Below, piece after piece: positions 8,740-10,000 of a stretch of DNA of 10,000 nucleotides; the first letter of the stretch is position 1; each line of letters starts with the position of its first letter. The notes below the pieces were generated by a model, which did no database searches, was not told the origin of the DNA, and saw only the letters and a list, made by a program, of their open reading frames with translations. This DNA comes from Chromera velia. Its lineage: Eukaryota > Sar > Chromeraceae. Location of the stretch: positions 1 through 10,000 of the forward strand of contig JAHBMJ010001282.1 in assembly GCA_018398765.1 (NCBI GenBank). The letters run 5' to 3'. The translations under genes and the position numbers were made by a program.

Positions 8740-9390
8740 ACATATACTCTAATGGCTGCAAAAAATAAAAAAACTCAGCAAGTAATTCATATCCAGATAA
8801 CATTTAAAATTTAAAATTAGTATAAGCTGTTTATAAATTAGTATGTATTATACCACTGGCAATTGTCATATTTAGTATCATATAGGGCCGCTTCTCACCT
8901 AAAACCTTCGAAGGTCGAATTAAACTTGAACTTAAGCTGTTGATTTATATAATTATATTTGGTTCAAAATGTTAATTAAGCCAATTCAAATTTTTTGTCT
9001 GCAATTTAAAAGTTTAATTGATTAAATCGGACTACATATAGTAATTCGCTGTCTAGATCTGACACTGTTATTAATACGCTAAATATTGCCAAGCCATTTT
9101 TCAATTATTTCTGTTTTTCAAGTATAAACAATCTTTTAGTCATTTTACAAACTATTTGATATTATGAGAAATATTTTTTAAAATACATTTGTACATGCTC
9201 TTGCTACATACTGGCATTTTAATATGCAAAAGGGTTGTTTACATTGTATCTAGCACTATATATACATTGTGTTAGTATGCAGCGGCTTAAGAAGTAGAAA
9301 AGTTTAACAAAGATGTCAAAGAAGCAATTGATTGATTTAGAATTAATTGACTGACAGATCCCTTTTCCCTTCAAGTTTCTCTTTCCTAAG
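8740..9390. other. AT-rich, gene-free island
   Basis: Composition changes abruptly after the gene. Sample 60-base lines contain 10, 11, 17 and 25 G/C (roughly a quarter overall), against about half in the rest of the window. All frames are broken by stops and no RNA gene was recognised. It contains a perfect 12-bp palindrome (ACCTTCGAAGGT, 8904-8915) and a tatatata-type stretch at about 9256-9263. It could be an intergenic spacer, the body of an unrecognised AT-rich element or inserted foreign DNA. Confidence 0.7.
8764..8769 (+). promoter_or_regulatory. Candidate poly(A) signal AATAAA
   Basis: An AATAAA within gcaaaaaataaaaaaac, about 140 bp after the stop codon at 8626, is the first good hexamer downstream of the gene. 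It would give a short 3' UTR. The local A-richness makes a chance match possible. Confidence 0.45.
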
Positions 9391-9464
9391 ATTGAATGCA
9401 AACATTCCCTTGCCCAACGCTAGAAGATGTTAGAAGTATCCGCAACTGGATATGGATAGCGATG

Positions 9465-9505
9465 GCGCATCATAGTCATATAGTCATGTTAGATAGTCAT
9501 AAGGG
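9465..9505. repeat. Short ATAGTCAT direct repeats
   Basis: Three nearby copies of (at)agtcat (catagtcatatagtcatgtt, then agatagtcataag) form a small imperfect direct repeat between the AT-rich island and the copia-like fragment. The function, if any, is unknown. Confidence 0.5.
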
Positions 9506-9590
9506 ACATATTGATAGTTTTGCTCTCGCGCGTCCAGCTCAGGGCCAGCTAGTGAGAAAAGAATCCACAAACAGAACCATAAGATCATAA

Positions 9591-9962
9591 GTAAAAAACT
9601 CAAGAGAGAATGAACGAAGAGAGACCGTCAAAACGATCGAAGGACGGAATCAACACACGAGAGCGCACGAGGGAAAGTGCGTTCAACAAACTGTGGCACT
9701 ACGAGACAAAAGGAAACGCGGCTCGTCGTTCTGCTCCACGTCACGAAGAACAACACGATCGGCGCCGGATCTGGCCATCTCAATCATTTCTGCATTCTCC
9801 ACCTCTTCCACATTCGAAGACATGGCAAATCTGAAGAGGTTGCGCTGGTACCTCTCACCTCGTCGCCTGGGTGAACTGACGTTGTGCATCAGTTACTCGT
9901 AGACACACACTGGCAGCGGAGATTCGGCCTGCAAAACACGTCGGGACACAATGAATCATTAG
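9591..9962 (+). mobile_element. Probable decayed Ty1/copia pol fragment (RT end to RNase H start)
   Basis: One frame is open from 9591 to 9899. It contains APDLAISIISAFSTSSTFED followed by LKRLRWYL...LGELTLCISYS, at about 9762-9899. This has the layout of the copia-type pol segment after the RT core: (T)RPD-[IL]-A-x-[SA]-[VI], then a FS-x-x-x-T-x-E/D stretch, then LKR-x-x-RYLKGT...LGLT. After an in-frame TAG at 9900 the same frame continues with GDSACKTRRDT, like the W-A-G-D...TRRSTSG motif at the start of copia RNase H. A further TAG follows at 9960. The conserved order across a stop codon suggests a pseudogenised element. No LTR, integrase or catalytic RT motif is visible, and the match is by eye only. 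Confidence 0.5.
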
Positions 9963-10000
9963 TAATTAGCAGAGGAGACAGCCTTTTGCACATAATTAAG

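Noticed and set aside
9683-9889. 68-residue minus-strand open frame opposite the copia-like segment
   Set aside because: It is the antisense shadow of the + frame, whose residues fit a known family better.

Overview
The window is nuclear DNA of a eukaryote. It is dominated by one intron-rich gene on the + strand, the orthologue of SPAG16 (PF20 in Chlamydomonas), a WD40 protein of the axonemal central apparatus. Sixteen coding exons can be joined through fifteen GT-AG introns with consistent reading phase at every junction, from a provisional ATG at 1528 to TGA at 8626. The product is about 618 residues, close to the roughly 600-630 residues usual for the family. The organism should therefore build motile cilia or flagella. 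Intermediate base composition, standard stop codons, introns mostly of 200-440 bp ending in (T)GCAG or similar, and abundant simple repeats suit a free-living or algal-lineage protist, for example a chromerid or other alveolate, or a stramenopile. The sequence alone does not decide between these.

Layout: 1-1507 is non-coding or unassigned and probably contains the 5' UTR, promoter and perhaps a missed first exon, since a good splice acceptor lies at 1506-1507. Exons at 1508-3803 encode an acidic N-terminus, a LisH-like segment, the PF20 signature helix and coiled coil, and a low-complexity linker. Exons at 4241-8626 encode a seven-bladed WD40 propeller. A poly(A)-signal-like AATAAA lies about 140 bp after the stop. 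Positions 8740-9390 form a strikingly AT-rich, gene-free island. Positions 9591-9962 carry what looks like a decayed Ty1/copia reverse-transcriptase to RNase H fragment.

The most unusual feature is in the introns. The two longest (10 and 14) both contain tandem duplications of their own 3' splice site plus the first 20-23 nt of the following exon. In intron 14 there are three extra copies, and the last is in frame with the true exon, so using it would insert 27 residues without a stop. Intron 10 also holds ten exact-length 27-bp minisatellite units, each ending in an acceptor-like CTGTGCAG. Several donors (GTCAGTCAG) run into (GTCA)n arrays. Together these suggest that splice-site sequence is seeding local repeat growth in this genome. 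No wholly new multi-gene system was found.
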